Assembly: GCF_002814095.1 (NCBI RefSeq)
Contig: NZ_CP021913.1
Location: forward strand, 2,170,001-2,234,000
Length of the DNA stretch: 64,000 bases
DNA from: Sagittula sp. P11
GTDB lineage: Bacteria; Pseudomonadota; Alphaproteobacteria; Rhodobacterales; Rhodobacteraceae
Direction of reading: 5' to 3'
The translations under genes and the position numbers were made by a program. Under the pieces are notes generated by a model. It was not told the origin of the DNA. It saw only the letters and a program-made list of their open reading frames with translations, and ran no database searches. Below are positions 8,818 through 17,179 of the stretch, piece by piece. Position 1 is the stretch's first letter; each line of letters starts with the position of its first letter.

Positions 8818-9531
8818 TCACAGCAGGCTGATGCGGGACCGGGCGGAGACCGCCTCGTCCTCCAGCGTTTCGATCGACATGATGTGCCAGTCGAGCCCGG
8901 TCTGTCCCTTGGCACCGGCATCCTTCAGCGCCAGTTTCGCCGCGCGCGCCTGTTCCGCCGACATCGACAGCGCCTGGGCAACCTCTGCACGGGCTGCCCG
9001 GATCTCGTCCAGTCGCCCGGCGTAGGCCTTGCCCGAAATCTCTCCCGCCGCGTGCGCCGCCTTCAGGTCGGCGATTTCCTGGTCTTGCGACTCCAGCAGG
9101 CCCGGCATCGTCTCTGTCAGCGTGGCCATCTGCTTCTGCGCCCCGGAAATCGCCGGGGTCACGCGGGACAGGGACACGAGTTCGACCCGTTCCCTAACCT
9201 TCCTCTGCCCGACGGCGTTGCCCACCACGGCCCCTGCGGCACCGCCGGCCAGCGCGCCCACCAGACACTTGCCGCCTTCCGACGCCGACACCACGGCCAG
9301 GCCGCAGCCGGCGGCTGCGCCGATGGCCGCGCCCTGCATTGTCGTGCGGCGCAGGATGTCCTTGGTCATCTGGTCCAGCGCCCGCGCCTGTTCGACCATC
9401 GCGTCGTCCGCCCCGTCCTGCGTCGCCGTGAAGGAGAGCGCCGATGCGTTGCGGCTGACCGACGGCATCTGACCGCATGCGGCTACACTCATGACGATGA
9501 CGGACAGGACGAGGATCTTGGCAGGCAACAC
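8818..9531 (-). CDS. Glycine-zipper lipoprotein of unknown function
   Basis: A 237-residue protein with a lipoprotein signal peptide: the hydrophobic stretch ILVLSVIVMSVAAC ends in a VAAC lipobox, so Cys19 would be lipidated. Residues about 65-105 hold a glycine-zipper segment (MQGAAIGAAAGCGLAVVSAS and ALAGGAAGAVVGNAVGQ) like those of outer-membrane SlyB/OmpA-linked lipoproteins. The C-terminal half is rich in Ala, Glu and Lys and likely helical. No catalytic motif was recognised. The gene stands alone, converging on regA. Outer-membrane location is inferred from family resemblance. Its role is unknown. Confidence 0.75.
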   Translation of the reverse strand: MLPAKILVLSVIVMSVAACGQMPSVSRNASALSFTATQDGADDAMVEQARALDQMTKDILRRTTMQGAAIGAAAGCGLAVVSASEGGKCLVGALAGGAAGAVVGNAVGQRKVRERVELVSLSRVTPAISGAQKQMATLTETMPGLLESQDQEIADLKAAHAAGEISGKAYAGRLDEIRAARAEVAQALSMSAEQARAAKLALKDAGAKGQTGLDWHIMSIETLEDEAVSARSRISLL

Positions 9532-9659
9532 GGGTTCACTCCTTGAGGTATCGAAACAATGCGGGGCCTGGGCCGCGCTTTGTTCGCTATTTCAGGGAAA
9601 TGGGGCCAGATTTTGACAAAGTGATCCCAATTGAACGGCGTTCTAGGAATGCTCCACAA

Positions 9660-10130
9660 TCAGAGCGGGTATCGCTTCACGATCCGGTCGACCACCCTGC
9701 CGTCCTTCCGGGTCACGTCCCCGGGGATCACATGGTCGTCCGCAAACCCCATGTGGCCGTAATACCCGAGGCCGGAGTCGTTGTCTGAGGTGATCCGCGC
9801 AAGGATCGCCACCCCGCCCCGCGCCCGGCAGGCGGCCAGTGTGGCATTGAACAACGCCCGGCCCGCGCCTTTGACCGGATCGCGACGGTCGGTGAAACTG
9901 CCGATGGAATAGAGCCCGTCGCCAATGTCGAACACGTTCTGGAAACCGACGATGCGGTCGGAGGTCTCCACCACGGTGCTGATGGCGGGGCCGTCGATGA
10001 ATTCCTCGGTAAAGCTCTGTTCGGTGAACGGTTCCTCGTAGGCGGTCGTGCCCCCCTGCGCGATGGTGAAGTTCACGATCTCCATGCAGGCGGGCATGTC
10101 GTCGGCGGTCATCGGTCGGGTCTTCAGCAT
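9660..10130 (-). CDS. GNAT family N-acetyltransferase
   Basis: A 156-residue single-domain GNAT acetyltransferase. The N terminus RPMTADDMPACMEI and the central region around residue 95 (RDPVKGAGRALFNATLAACR) carry the pattern of motif A, where acetyl-CoA phosphate is bound. YYGHMGF near the C terminus is the usual motif B. The fold resembles phosphinothricin/amino-acid acetyltransferases, but the substrate cannot be read from sequence. It starts at ATG 10130, which overlaps the stop of the HD-protein gene by one base (TGATG), so the two are translationally coupled. The longer frame to 10928 is antisense noise. Confidence 0.85.
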   Translation of the reverse strand: MLKTRPMTADDMPACMEIVNFTIAQGGTTAYEEPFTEQSFTEEFIDGPAISTVVETSDRIVGFQNVFDIGDGLYSIGSFTDRRDPVKGAGRALFNATLAACRARGGVAILARITSDNDSGLGYYGHMGFADDHVIPGDVTRKDGRVVDRIVKRYPL

Positions 10131-10723
10131 CAGAGCATGTCCATCAGGCTGGCGTGGCGCGCAGTGAAATCGTGCCGCGCATCGACGGGCGGGCGCAGGC
10201 GGATCGACAGGTCGGCGATCATGTCGAGATCGGGCGCGCCGAAGAAACGGTCTGCCTCGGCACGGGTGAAGCCGGCGATTTGCGTCGCCTCCATCCAGGC
10301 CGAGATCCGGTCGGCCTTCTTGATCTGCTTCTTCAGCCGCGCTGGCGTGACGGCGGGCAGGCCGAACCGGATGTGGATCGCTGCCGACAACCGCTTGTCC
10401 AGTTCCTCGTAGCCGGGACCGACCGCGGCCTTCACCGGGCTGATCATGTCGCCGATCACGTACTCCGGCGCGTCGTGCAACAGTGCCGTCAGCCGTTCTG
10501 TCGCGCTGGCCTTCGGACACAGGCGGCCAAAGAGTTCCTCCACCAGCAGCGAATGTTCGGCCACGGAATAGGCGTAGTCGCCATGGGTCTGGCCGTTCCA
10601 GCGGGCCACGAAGGCCAGCCCGTGGGCGATGTCTTCGACCTCGATGTCCATGGGGGTCGGGTCCAGCAGGTCGAGCCTGCGTCCGGACAACATCCGTTGC
10701 CACGCGCGAGGGGGTTTGGCCAT
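10130..10723 (-). CDS. HD-domain phosphohydrolase (YfbR-like)
   Basis: A 197-residue HD-domain protein. Metal ligands are visible as H in YSVAEHSLLVEE, the HD pair in ALLHDAPEYVIGD and a C-terminal D in KKADRISAW. The HD pair followed by EYVIGD and a PVK segment is the pattern of the YfbR/5'-deoxynucleotidase subgroup, which dephosphorylates deoxynucleoside monophosphates. The exact substrate remains inferred. It begins at ATG 10723 and is followed directly by the GNAT gene in a two-gene unit. It diverges from ahcY across a 224-base gap. Confidence 0.82.
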   Translation of the reverse strand: MAKPPRAWQRMLSGRRLDLLDPTPMDIEVEDIAHGLAFVARWNGQTHGDYAYSVAEHSLLVEELFGRLCPKASATERLTALLHDAPEYVIGDMISPVKAAVGPGYEELDKRLSAAIHIRFGLPAVTPARLKKQIKKADRISAWMEATQIAGFTRAEADRFFGAPDLDMIADLSIRLRPPVDARHDFTARHASLMDML

Positions 10724-10947
10724 GACGTCTCCGGTGTCCTGTCCTGTGCGCCCTTTGGTTAAGGTTTCGCGGCGGCGGTGTAAATCGGGGGTACTTCGCG
10801 GGCAACCGCGCCTGATGAAAGGACTTCTTAACCGCGTTCAGCCTATGCGAGGTACAAGCGCATTGTGTGGCATCCGTCAGGATGGTACCTGCGCCGGGAG
10901 GAATTTGGCCCGGTTCCGGGTCGCTCACAGGATGCAGAGGAACTGCA

Positions 10948-12336
10948 ATGTCGCAAGATTACATCGTCAAGGACATTTCGCTGGCCGCCTTCGGTCGCAA
11001 GGAATTGGATATCGCCGAGACCGAGATGCCGGGCCTGATGGCCCTTCGCGAGGAGTACGGCGAGGCGAAGCCGCTTGCGGGTGCGCGCATCGTCGGTTCG
11101 CTGCACATGACCATCCAGACTGCCGTCCTGATCGAAACGCTCGTGGCGCTTGGCGCCGACGTCCGCTGGGCATCCTGCAACATCTTCTCGACCCAGGACC
11201 ACGCCGCGGCCGCGATCGCGGAGGCGGGTATCCCCGTCTTCGCCATCAAGGGCCAGTCGCTGGAAGAACACTGGGATTACCTCGACAAGTCCTTCCTCTT
11301 CCCGGAAGGCGCGAACATGATCCTCGACGACGGCGGCGACGCGACGCTCTACGTCCTGCTCGGCGCCCGTGCCGAGGCCGGTGAGGACATCATCCCCGTC
11401 CCGCAGTCCGAGGAAGAGGCCGTCATCAAGGCGCAGATCAAGAAGCGGATGGAAGCGTCCCCGGGGTGGTTCACCAAGGTGCGCGACGCGATCCAGGGCG
11501 TGTCCGAGGAAACCACCACCGGCGTCCACCGCCTGTACGAGCTGCAGAAGGAAGGGCGTCTGCCGTTCCCGGCGATCAACGTGAACGACTCCGTCACCAA
11601 GTCGAAGTTCGACAACAAGTATGGCTGCAAGGAATCGCTGGTCGACGGCATCCGCCGCGCCACCGACACGATGATGGCCGGCAAGGTGGCAGTTGTCTGC
11701 GGCTACGGTGACGTGGGCAAGGGCTCTGCCGCCTCGCTGCGCGGCGCGGGCGCCCGCGTGAAGGTCACGGAGGCCGACCCGATCTGCGCGCTTCAGGCTG
11801 CCATGGACGGGTTCGAGGTCGTGCTGCTTGAAGACGTCGTCGACAGCGCCGACATCTTCATCACCACGACCGGCAACAAGGACGTGATCCGCATCGAGCA
11901 CATGCGCGAGATGAAGGACATGGCCATTGTCGGCAACATCGGCCATTTCGACAACGAGATCCAGGTCGCCGCGCTGAAGAATCACAAGTGGACCAACATC
12001 AAGGAACAGGTGGACATGATCGAGATGCCCTCGGGCAATCGTCTGATCCTGCTGTCCGAAGGTCGCCTGCTGAACCTCGGCAACGCCACCGGGCACCCGT
12101 CCTTCGTGATGTCGGCCTCCTTCACCAACCAGGTGCTGGCGCAGATCGAGCTGTGGAAGAACGGCGACAACTACAAGCCGGGCGTCTACATCCTGCCCAA
12201 GCACCTCGACGAGAAGGTGGCGCGCCTGCACCTCGGCCGGATCGGCGTCAAGCTGACCCAGCTTTCGGCGGAACAGGCGGCCTACATCGGTGTGAAACCG
12301 GAAGGCCCGTTCAAGCCGGAACACTACCGCTACTGA
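10948..12336 (+). CDS. ahcY: S-adenosylhomocysteine hydrolase (adenosylhomocysteinase)
   Basis: A 462-residue enzyme that splits S-adenosylhomocysteine into adenosine and homocysteine, relieving product inhibition of methyltransferases in the SAM cycle. Visible landmarks are [16 protein letters not shown] near the N terminus, the substrate-binding [13 protein letters not shown], the NAD-binding [17 protein letters not shown] and the C-terminal [13 protein letters not shown] typical of the family. ATG 10948 is preceded by AGAGGAA; a longer frame from 10867 adds unrelated residues. Its nearness to regA matches Rhodobacter synteny, although the usual hvrA gene is not between them here. The 224-base leader contains a 6-bp long-range stem and is discussed separately. 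Confidence 0.97.
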   Translation: MSQDYIVKDISLAAFGRKELDIAETEMPGLMALREEYGEAKPLAGARIVGSLHMTIQTAVLIETLVALGADVRWASCNIFSTQDHAAAAIAEAGIPVFAIKGQSLEEHWDYLDKSFLFPEGANMILDDGGDATLYVLLGARAEAGEDIIPVPQSEEEAVIKAQIKKRMEASPGWFTKVRDAIQGVSEETTTGVHRLYELQKEGRLPFPAINVNDSVTKSKFDNKYGCKESLVDGIRRATDTMMAGKVAVVCGYGDVGKGSAASLRGAGARVKVTEADPICALQAAMDGFEVVLLEDVVDSADIFITTTGNKDVIRIEHMREMKDMAIVGNIGHFDNEIQVAALKNHKWTNIKEQVDMIEMPSGNRLILLSEGRLLNLGNATGHPSFVMSASFTNQVLAQIELWKNGDNYKPGVYILPKHLDEKVARLHLGRIGVKLTQLSAEQAAYIGVKPEGPFKPEHYRY

Positions 12337-12348
12337 CGGCGGGCAGCG

Positions 12349-12367
12349 GGGCGGAGAATCTCCGCCC
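12349..12367 (+). terminator. Hairpin after ahcY
   Basis: A perfect 8-bp stem (GGGCGGAG / CTCCGCCC) with a 3-base loop starts 12 bases after the ahcY stop codon. There is no strong T-run, only TACATCCTGTTG, so termination is likely but not certain. It shares its GTAGGGCGG arm with the 8788 element. Confidence 0.5.
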
Positions 12368-12502
12368 TACATCCTGTTGCACCATTTGGAGGCCGCGTCG
12401 CGACGCGCCCAGCCTTTGTGTTCCGTGGCGGATCGGGAGCGGTTTCCAACGGTGCATGACCGCGTTTAGGGTGAAGCCGCGGAACGGGACAGGGGGCGGC
12501 AC

Positions 12503-13477
12503 ATGCGGATCATCGTTTACGGATTGGGCGCCATAGGCGGATGCGTCGCCGGGCTGCTGGCGCGGTCGGGGACAGAGGTCATCGGCATCGCGCGCGGCGC
12601 CATGCTCGACGCGGTCCGGGCGGACGGCCTCTGGCTGAAAGGCCATGACCTGGACGAAGCCGTGCCCCTGACCGTGGTCGGCCATCCGACCGAGATCGTC
12701 TTCCGCAATGGCGACATGATCCTGATGTGCATGAAGGCGCAGCACATGGCGGGCGCGCTGGAGGATCTGCGCGCAGCGGGTGCCGCCGATCAGCCGCTGT
12801 TCTGCCTGCAGAACGGTGTCGTCAACGAGGACATGGCGCTGCGGCTTTTCCCCAAGGTCCATGGCGTCATGGTCTGGATGCCCGCGACCTACATCGATCC
12901 CGGGCGCGTGCTCTGCTTTGCCGCTCCGAAGTTCGGAGTGTTCGAGACCGGGCTTTTCCCCGGCGGGCTGGATGCGGATGACGAGCGGTTCGTGGACGCC
13001 TTCGACCCGGCGGGCATGGCCGGGTTCACGCATCCGAAGGTGATGGCCTCCAAGTACGGCAAGCTGCTGATGAACCTCGAGAATATCCTGAACGCGGCGA
13101 TGGGGCCGGAGGCGGAAAAGGGACCGCTTCCCGATCTGATGCGGAAGGAGGCGCTGGCCGTCCTCGACGCTGCCGGGATCGCGTGGGAGGACCGCGCCCA
13201 ACTGGTGCCGGAACGGCGGGGGCTGGCGCAGATTTCCGACCTTCCGGGCGAGGCGCGGTCGGGCAGTTCCTCGGCGCAGAGCCTGCTGCGCGGCGCCGGA
13301 TCGATCGAGACGGATTACCTCAACGGCGAGATCACTCGCCTTGGCCGGCTGCATGGCGTGCCGACGCCCGTCAACGCCGCGATGCAGCGGGTGGGGGCGC
13401 GCATGGTCCGCGGCGGGTTGCGGCCCGGGGACCTGACCCTGGCCGATCTGATGGCCGAGGTCGGCAACACGGTCTGA
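12503..13477 (+). CDS. Ketopantoate reductase-family (PanE/ApbA) oxidoreductase
   Basis: A 324-residue NAD(P)-dependent reductase. The N-terminal Rossmann motif IVYGLGAIGGCVAGLLARSG is followed by the substrate-binding Lys region (MCMKAQHM and KVMASKYGKLLMN) and a conserved Asn near LENILNAA, as in ketopantoate reductases. PanE makes D-pantoate from 2-dehydropantoate in coenzyme A synthesis. Many PanE-like paralogues have other or unknown substrates, and nothing next to this gene belongs to pantothenate synthesis, so a gene symbol is not given. ATG 12503 follows a purine-rich GGGACAGGGGG. The gene converges on the hybrid kinase with only 2 bases between stop codons. Confidence 0.8.
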   Translation: MRIIVYGLGAIGGCVAGLLARSGTEVIGIARGAMLDAVRADGLWLKGHDLDEAVPLTVVGHPTEIVFRNGDMILMCMKAQHMAGALEDLRAAGAADQPLFCLQNGVVNEDMALRLFPKVHGVMVWMPATYIDPGRVLCFAAPKFGVFETGLFPGGLDADDERFVDAFDPAGMAGFTHPKVMASKYGKLLMNLENILNAAMGPEAEKGPLPDLMRKEALAVLDAAGIAWEDRAQLVPERRGLAQISDLPGEARSGSSSAQSLLRGAGSIETDYLNGEITRLGRLHGVPTPVNAAMQRVGARMVRGGLRPGDLTLADLMAEVGNTV

Positions 13478-13479
13478 GG

Positions 13480-15702
13480 TCAGGCGCGGCGCTCCTGCGG
13501 CACCGCGTCCAGCCAGCGGGCGATCATTTCCAGCAGTTCGATCCTGCGGACGGGCTTAGCCAAGAAATCGGACATGCCCGCTTCGAGGCAGGCGGCCCGA
13601 TCCTCTGCCATGGCATTGGCGGTCAGCGCGATGATCGGTACGCCGGACGCGCCCGAGGCCCCCTCAAGTTCGCGCATGCGGCGGGTGGCCTCGTAGCCGT
13701 TCATCACCGGCATGGAGACGTCCATCAGGACGATGTCCGGCGGGTCGTTGATGTAGCTGGTCACGGCCTCCGCCCCATTGGCGGCGATCTGGAGCGTCAC
13801 GCCGGTTCCGGCCAGCAGCTTGCGGATCACGAGCTGGTTGGTGGCGTTGTCCTCGGCCAGAAGAATGCGGCGCGCAGAGAAATCCGGCACGCGGGCGGTG
13901 GCCCGTGGCGGGACGGGTGACTTGCCGGTCTGAAGCGGGCTTTGGGTGCGGCACAGTTCGCTGGCCAACGTCTCCTGCAAGAGCGGTTTGCGCAGGGCGC
14001 CGACGAACCCCTGCTCCTCCAGCGTTTCCATCGGGACATCCCGGTCCGCGCGAAGCATCAGCAGGCAGCCCGGGCTTTCCGGTCCGAGCGACCGGCGCAG
14101 CGCGTCGGCCAGCGCCGTGGCCGTCATGTCGGGCAGTTCGTCGGACAGGATCGCAAGCTGGAAGACCGTGCCCTGTTGCGCGTAGGTCCGGGCGAGCGAC
14201 AGGGCCTCTTCCCCGTTGCGGGCCACCACCGGGCGCAGGCCCATACCGCCCAGAACCGTGCGCAGGGCCGCGCATGTTACTGCCGATGCATCGGTCAGGA
14301 GGATGCGTTTGCCCGACAGGTCGCGCCGGGCCATCCGCCAGAACGCGACCTTTCCCGGCGGGGCCTCGGTCCCGGGAAGCGGCAGGCGCAATTCGAAGAC
14401 GGAGCCCACACCGGGGCGCGACCTGGCCGACAGGCTTCCCCCCATCAGCCGGACCAGCCGGAGCGAGATCGCCAGCCCAAGGCCGGTTCCGTCGTACCGG
14501 CGCGTGTGGGTGCTGTCGATCTGGGAGAACTCCTCGAAGATGTGGTCCAGCTTGTCCTCGGCGATGCCGACGCCGGTGTCCGTCACCTTCACGACGATCT
14601 GGCCGTCCTCCGACCTGTTCAGCCAGATGTGCACGTTGCCCATGGCGGTGAACTTGACCGCGTTGCCGATGACGTTCAGCAGGCATTGCCGCAGGCGCGT
14701 GCTGTCGCCCATGACCATCAGTGGCATTTCCAGTACCGACTCCACGCAGATCTCGACCCCCTTGGCTGCCGCAGCCGGAGAGAACAGCGTGGCCACCTCC
14801 TCCACCAGCTTGATCGGATCGAAGGGTTCGGAATGCACCAGCATCTTGCCGGCCTCGATCTTAGAGAAGTCGAGGATGTCGTTGATGATCGCCAGAAGCG
14901 CCACGGCAGACGAGGAGATCGTCGAGGTCATGGAGCGTTGCTCGGGGTTCAGCGTGCCCTGTTCCAAGAGTTCGGACATGGCGATGATGCCGTTCATCGG
15001 GGTCCGTATCTCGTGGCTCATGTTCGCGAGGAAGGCGGATTTGATGCGCTCCGCCTCCTCCGCGCGCTTGCGGGCATGGTCGAGACCGGCGGCCGTCTTC
15101 TTCAGCTGCACCCAGTAGTAAAGTCCGGTGGCGACCGGGATCAGCATGGTGGTCGAGATCAGAAGCGCGACACTCAGCACGAGGTGGCTGTAGAGTTTCG
15201 CGATGGCTTCGGACGCGCGCGTGATGTCGATGTAGACCTCGTAGACACCGCGGATCTCGCCATTGAAGCGCACCGGGCTGTAGATCTCCGCGTAGCGTCT
15301 GGCGGCGCTGTCGGAGGCGACGATTTCCGTCACGGCCTTTCCGGTCCGCAGCACCTTCCCGGCATTCGACCCTGCATCGGTCTTGTGGGGCATGCGGGTA
15401 GGTCCGTTCAGGGAAAACACCGGCTGTCCCCGGCTGTCGAATATCCGGAATTCCAGCACCCCTTCGTCGCGAGCCATCTGCCAGAGGCGGTCGCGGGCCA
15501 TGGGCGAGGGTGGGTTCCCGTCGAGCAGGGCACGCAGGCCCGTGTACTCTCCCTCTGCATGATGCAGCCAGATGGAGGCCCGTTCCTCCGCACGTGAGAC
15601 GAGGTCCTGCCGGGCGGCGTCAAGCGCCAGCCGGTTGCCCAGCCAGAGGCTGATCGCCAGCGCGAAGACACAGGCAGAAACGATGTAGACGATGCGGTGC
15701 AT
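13480..15702 (-). CDS. Hybrid sensor histidine kinase with two receiver domains
   Basis: A 740-residue membrane kinase. Two membrane segments (about residues 4-22 and 172-195) flank a periplasmic sensor region. The H-box FLANMSHEIRTPMNG puts the phosphorylated His at 230. ATPase boxes include LNVIGNAVKFT, DTGVGIAEDKL and DGTGLGLAIS. The first receiver (about 465-585) is degenerate: the phospho-acceptor position in LAILSDELPDM is Ser. The second receiver (about 612-735) is complete, with Asp661 in VLMDVSMPVMNG, Thr in ALTANA and Lys in FLAKPV. No response regulator or Hpt protein adjoins it, so its output is unknown. A near-consensus CtrA box lies upstream. Confidence 0.88.
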   Translation of the reverse strand: MHRIVYIVSACVFALAISLWLGNRLALDAARQDLVSRAEERASIWLHHAEGEYTGLRALLDGNPPSPMARDRLWQMARDEGVLEFRIFDSRGQPVFSLNGPTRMPHKTDAGSNAGKVLRTGKAVTEIVASDSAARRYAEIYSPVRFNGEIRGVYEVYIDITRASEAIAKLYSHLVLSVALLISTTMLIPVATGLYYWVQLKKTAAGLDHARKRAEEAERIKSAFLANMSHEIRTPMNGIIAMSELLEQGTLNPEQRSMTSTISSSAVALLAIINDILDFSKIEAGKMLVHSEPFDPIKLVEEVATLFSPAAAAKGVEICVESVLEMPLMVMGDSTRLRQCLLNVIGNAVKFTAMGNVHIWLNRSEDGQIVVKVTDTGVGIAEDKLDHIFEEFSQIDSTHTRRYDGTGLGLAISLRLVRLMGGSLSARSRPGVGSVFELRLPLPGTEAPPGKVAFWRMARRDLSGKRILLTDASAVTCAALRTVLGGMGLRPVVARNGEEALSLARTYAQQGTVFQLAILSDELPDMTATALADALRRSLGPESPGCLLMLRADRDVPMETLEEQGFVGALRKPLLQETLASELCRTQSPLQTGKSPVPPRATARVPDFSARRILLAEDNATNQLVIRKLLAGTGVTLQIAANGAEAVTSYINDPPDIVLMDVSMPVMNGYEATRRMRELEGASGASGVPIIALTANAMAEDRAACLEAGMSDFLAKPVRRIELLEMIARWLDAVPQERRA

Positions 15703-15770
15703 GCGGTCCTGCGGGCCGTGGGCGGTTGCGCCCTCGATACCGCAGGCCGATTAAGACCTGCTGAACCGCT

Positions 15771-16376
15771 TCAGCCCACCAGCCGGGAGACGAACCCCTC
15801 GCGCAGCACGGCCGGGTCGTAGGCTTTCCGCGAAAAGACTTCCTCGACCATGGGCTCGAAGTGGTCCAGCGGCAGAGTGTCGTAGTCCGGGTCGAAGGAC
15901 GACTGGTCCCAGCGCTCGCAGAACTCGGCGCAATTGTCGAAACAGGGATGATCCCGGAACCGGTCGCGGGCGTTGCGGTCCCAGCCGTAGTGGTGCGCGT
16001 AGTACAGCATCTGGAAGATGCCGTGATGCTCCACCACCCAGGCCACGTCCCAGCGCACGAAGGGGCGGATGACCTCGGCTGACATGCGGTCGTGGTTCTG
16101 CGGGGCAAGGCCGTCGCCGATGTCGTGCAGCAGGGCGCCCACGATCCAGTCGAGGTCGGCGCCGTCCCGTTCCGCCCGCGTCGCGGATTGCAGGCCGTGT
16201 TCCAGACGTGTGATCCGGTAGCCCTCCAGCGTGACCTCTCCGGCGCGGCGCAGCTCTCCGAGCACGCGGTCGGCGGTCAGCGCGAGGAAGGGCTTCTCCT
16301 TCTCCTCCAGCAAGAGATAGTCCTCGCGCGTTCCGTCCTTCATCTGCGTGAAGGTGACGGTACGGGTATCGGTCAT
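15771..16376 (-). CDS. HD-domain protein, PhnZ/TmpB/MIOX-like
   Basis: A 201-residue HD-domain protein starting MTDTRTVTFTQMKDGTRED. Candidate metal ligands are H in RLEHGLQSA, the HD pair 24 residues later in ALLHDIGDG, H in QNHDRM and H in VVEHHGIFQ. The first spacing (24) is that of the diiron oxygenase PhnZ. The following spacings differ. Relatives with this EHGLQSATRAE pattern are annotated near phosphonate or trimethylaminoethylphosphonate catabolism, but no phosphonate gene is in this window. It may be an oxygenase or a phosphohydrolase, and the sequence alone does not settle which. A longer frame from 16448 adds an unlikely Arg/Pro N terminus. Confidence 0.7.
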   Translation of the reverse strand: MTDTRTVTFTQMKDGTREDYLLLEEKEKPFLALTADRVLGELRRAGEVTLEGYRITRLEHGLQSATRAERDGADLDWIVGALLHDIGDGLAPQNHDRMSAEVIRPFVRWDVAWVVEHHGIFQMLYYAHHYGWDRNARDRFRDHPCFDNCAEFCERWDQSSFDPDYDTLPLDHFEPMVEEVFSRKAYDPAVLREGFVSRLVG

Positions 16377-16582
16377 CTGCGGCTTCCTTCTGTGACAGGG
16401 CCGATGCTGGCAGCGTTTCGGGCGGCGGGCCAGCGGATTTTGGGCCAAGGCACTCGGATCCTCCTCGGGTCATTTTCCTTGCCTGCCCGACCGGAACGGT
16501 TAACCATGCCCGACACGGTCGCGAGGGCCGAGAATTCAAGCAAAGTGCGCACAATGCGCCGGGAACGAGGGAGCCTGCTGTC

Positions 16583-16924
16583 ATGGGAAAACGTGACGAA
16601 CTGATTCAGAAATACGCCGAGGATCTGCGCACCAAATGCGGGATGGAGCCGGACATGGACCTCCTGACCAAGGTGACCATCGGTTGCGGGCCGTCGATCT
16701 ACAACGCCGATTCCTCCACCGTGGCCTCCAGCCAGCCGGGCGAGCTCGAGACGGTGAAGGACAACTTCCTCGTCAAGAAGCTTGGCCTGAAAGACAGCCC
16801 CGACCTGATGGAAGCCATCAACCAGGTGATCGAGACCTACGGCAAGTCCGAGCGCAACAAGTACCGGGCCGTGGTCTATTACATGCTCACCAAGCATTTC
16901 GGCAAGGAAGCCGTCTACGGCTGA
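16583..16924 (+). CDS. DUF2853 family protein
   Basis: A 113-residue soluble protein beginning MGKRDELIQKYAEDLRTKCG. The stretch CGMEPDMDLLTKVTIGCGP followed by YNADSSTVA is the strongly conserved core of DUF2853, an alphaproteobacterial family of small helical proteins with no known function. The length is standard for the family. ATG 16583 is preceded by GAGGGAG at 8-14 bases. The gene is monocistronic, divergent from the HD gene at 15771-16376, with a 206-base gap that would carry both promoters. No metal or catalytic residues stand out beyond two conserved cysteines. Confidence 0.85.
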   Translation: MGKRDELIQKYAEDLRTKCGMEPDMDLLTKVTIGCGPSIYNADSSTVASSQPGELETVKDNFLVKKLGLKDSPDLMEAINQVIETYGKSERNKYRAVVYYMLTKHFGKEAVYG

Positions 16925-17022
16925 GCCGGGACGCCTTTGCCTCTGACGCCGCCGCGTGAAACCGGCGGCGTCCGTCATGTCCGATCGGCTTGGGTTTGCC
17001 AAAAATTGCCGGGACATCTCGA

Positions 17023-17051
17023 TTGCGGCAGCGGTCACCCGACGCTAGGGT
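17023..17051 (+). promoter_or_regulatory. Candidate promoter for an orphan transcript
   Basis: TTGCGG (17023-17028) and TAGGGT (17046-17051) are separated by exactly 17 bases, a plausible sigma-70 arrangement for Rhodobacteraceae where the TTG triplet is the best-kept part. No coding region follows before the terminator at 17128, so it could drive a small RNA. Confidence 0.35.
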
Positions 17052-17057
17052 TTCCGT

Positions 17058-17163
17058 GACATCTGGCCAGAATGGCTGGACCCCAATCCGGTTTCACGTG
17101 TGGTGCGTAGGGAGCACGTGGGTGAGAGGGGGGTCCGGTTCGTCCGGCCCCCCGTTTCTTTTC
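17058..17163 (+). ncRNA. Candidate small RNA with terminator
   Basis: An intergenic stretch of about 105 bases starts some 7 bases after a promoter-like pair and ends in a strong terminator. It contains a CACGTG-N14-CACGTG dyad (17095-17120) and a GGACCCC segment (17078-17084) able to pair with GGGGTCC (17130-17136) of the terminator, an alternative to termination. No open frame with a ribosome-binding site was found in it. It may instead be the long 3' end of the DUF2853 transcript. No known RNA family was recognised. Confidence 0.35.
17128..17163 (+). terminator. Rho-independent terminator
   Basis: The stem GGGGGG-T-CCGG pairs with CCGG-CCCCCC around a TTCGT loop (17128-17153) with one bulged T, followed by GTTTCTTTTC. 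It would end transcription from the left (DUF2853 gene or the candidate small RNA) before the minus-strand DUF1761 gene. Confidence 0.75.
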
Positions 17164-17179
17164 AACTAGGCTTTGCCGT

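Noticed and set aside
10867-10947. SAH or SAM-II riboswitch upstream of ahcY
   Set aside because: The conserved core of the SAH riboswitch (GAGGAGCGCUGC type) and the SAM-II core were not found; only a generic long-range stem is present.
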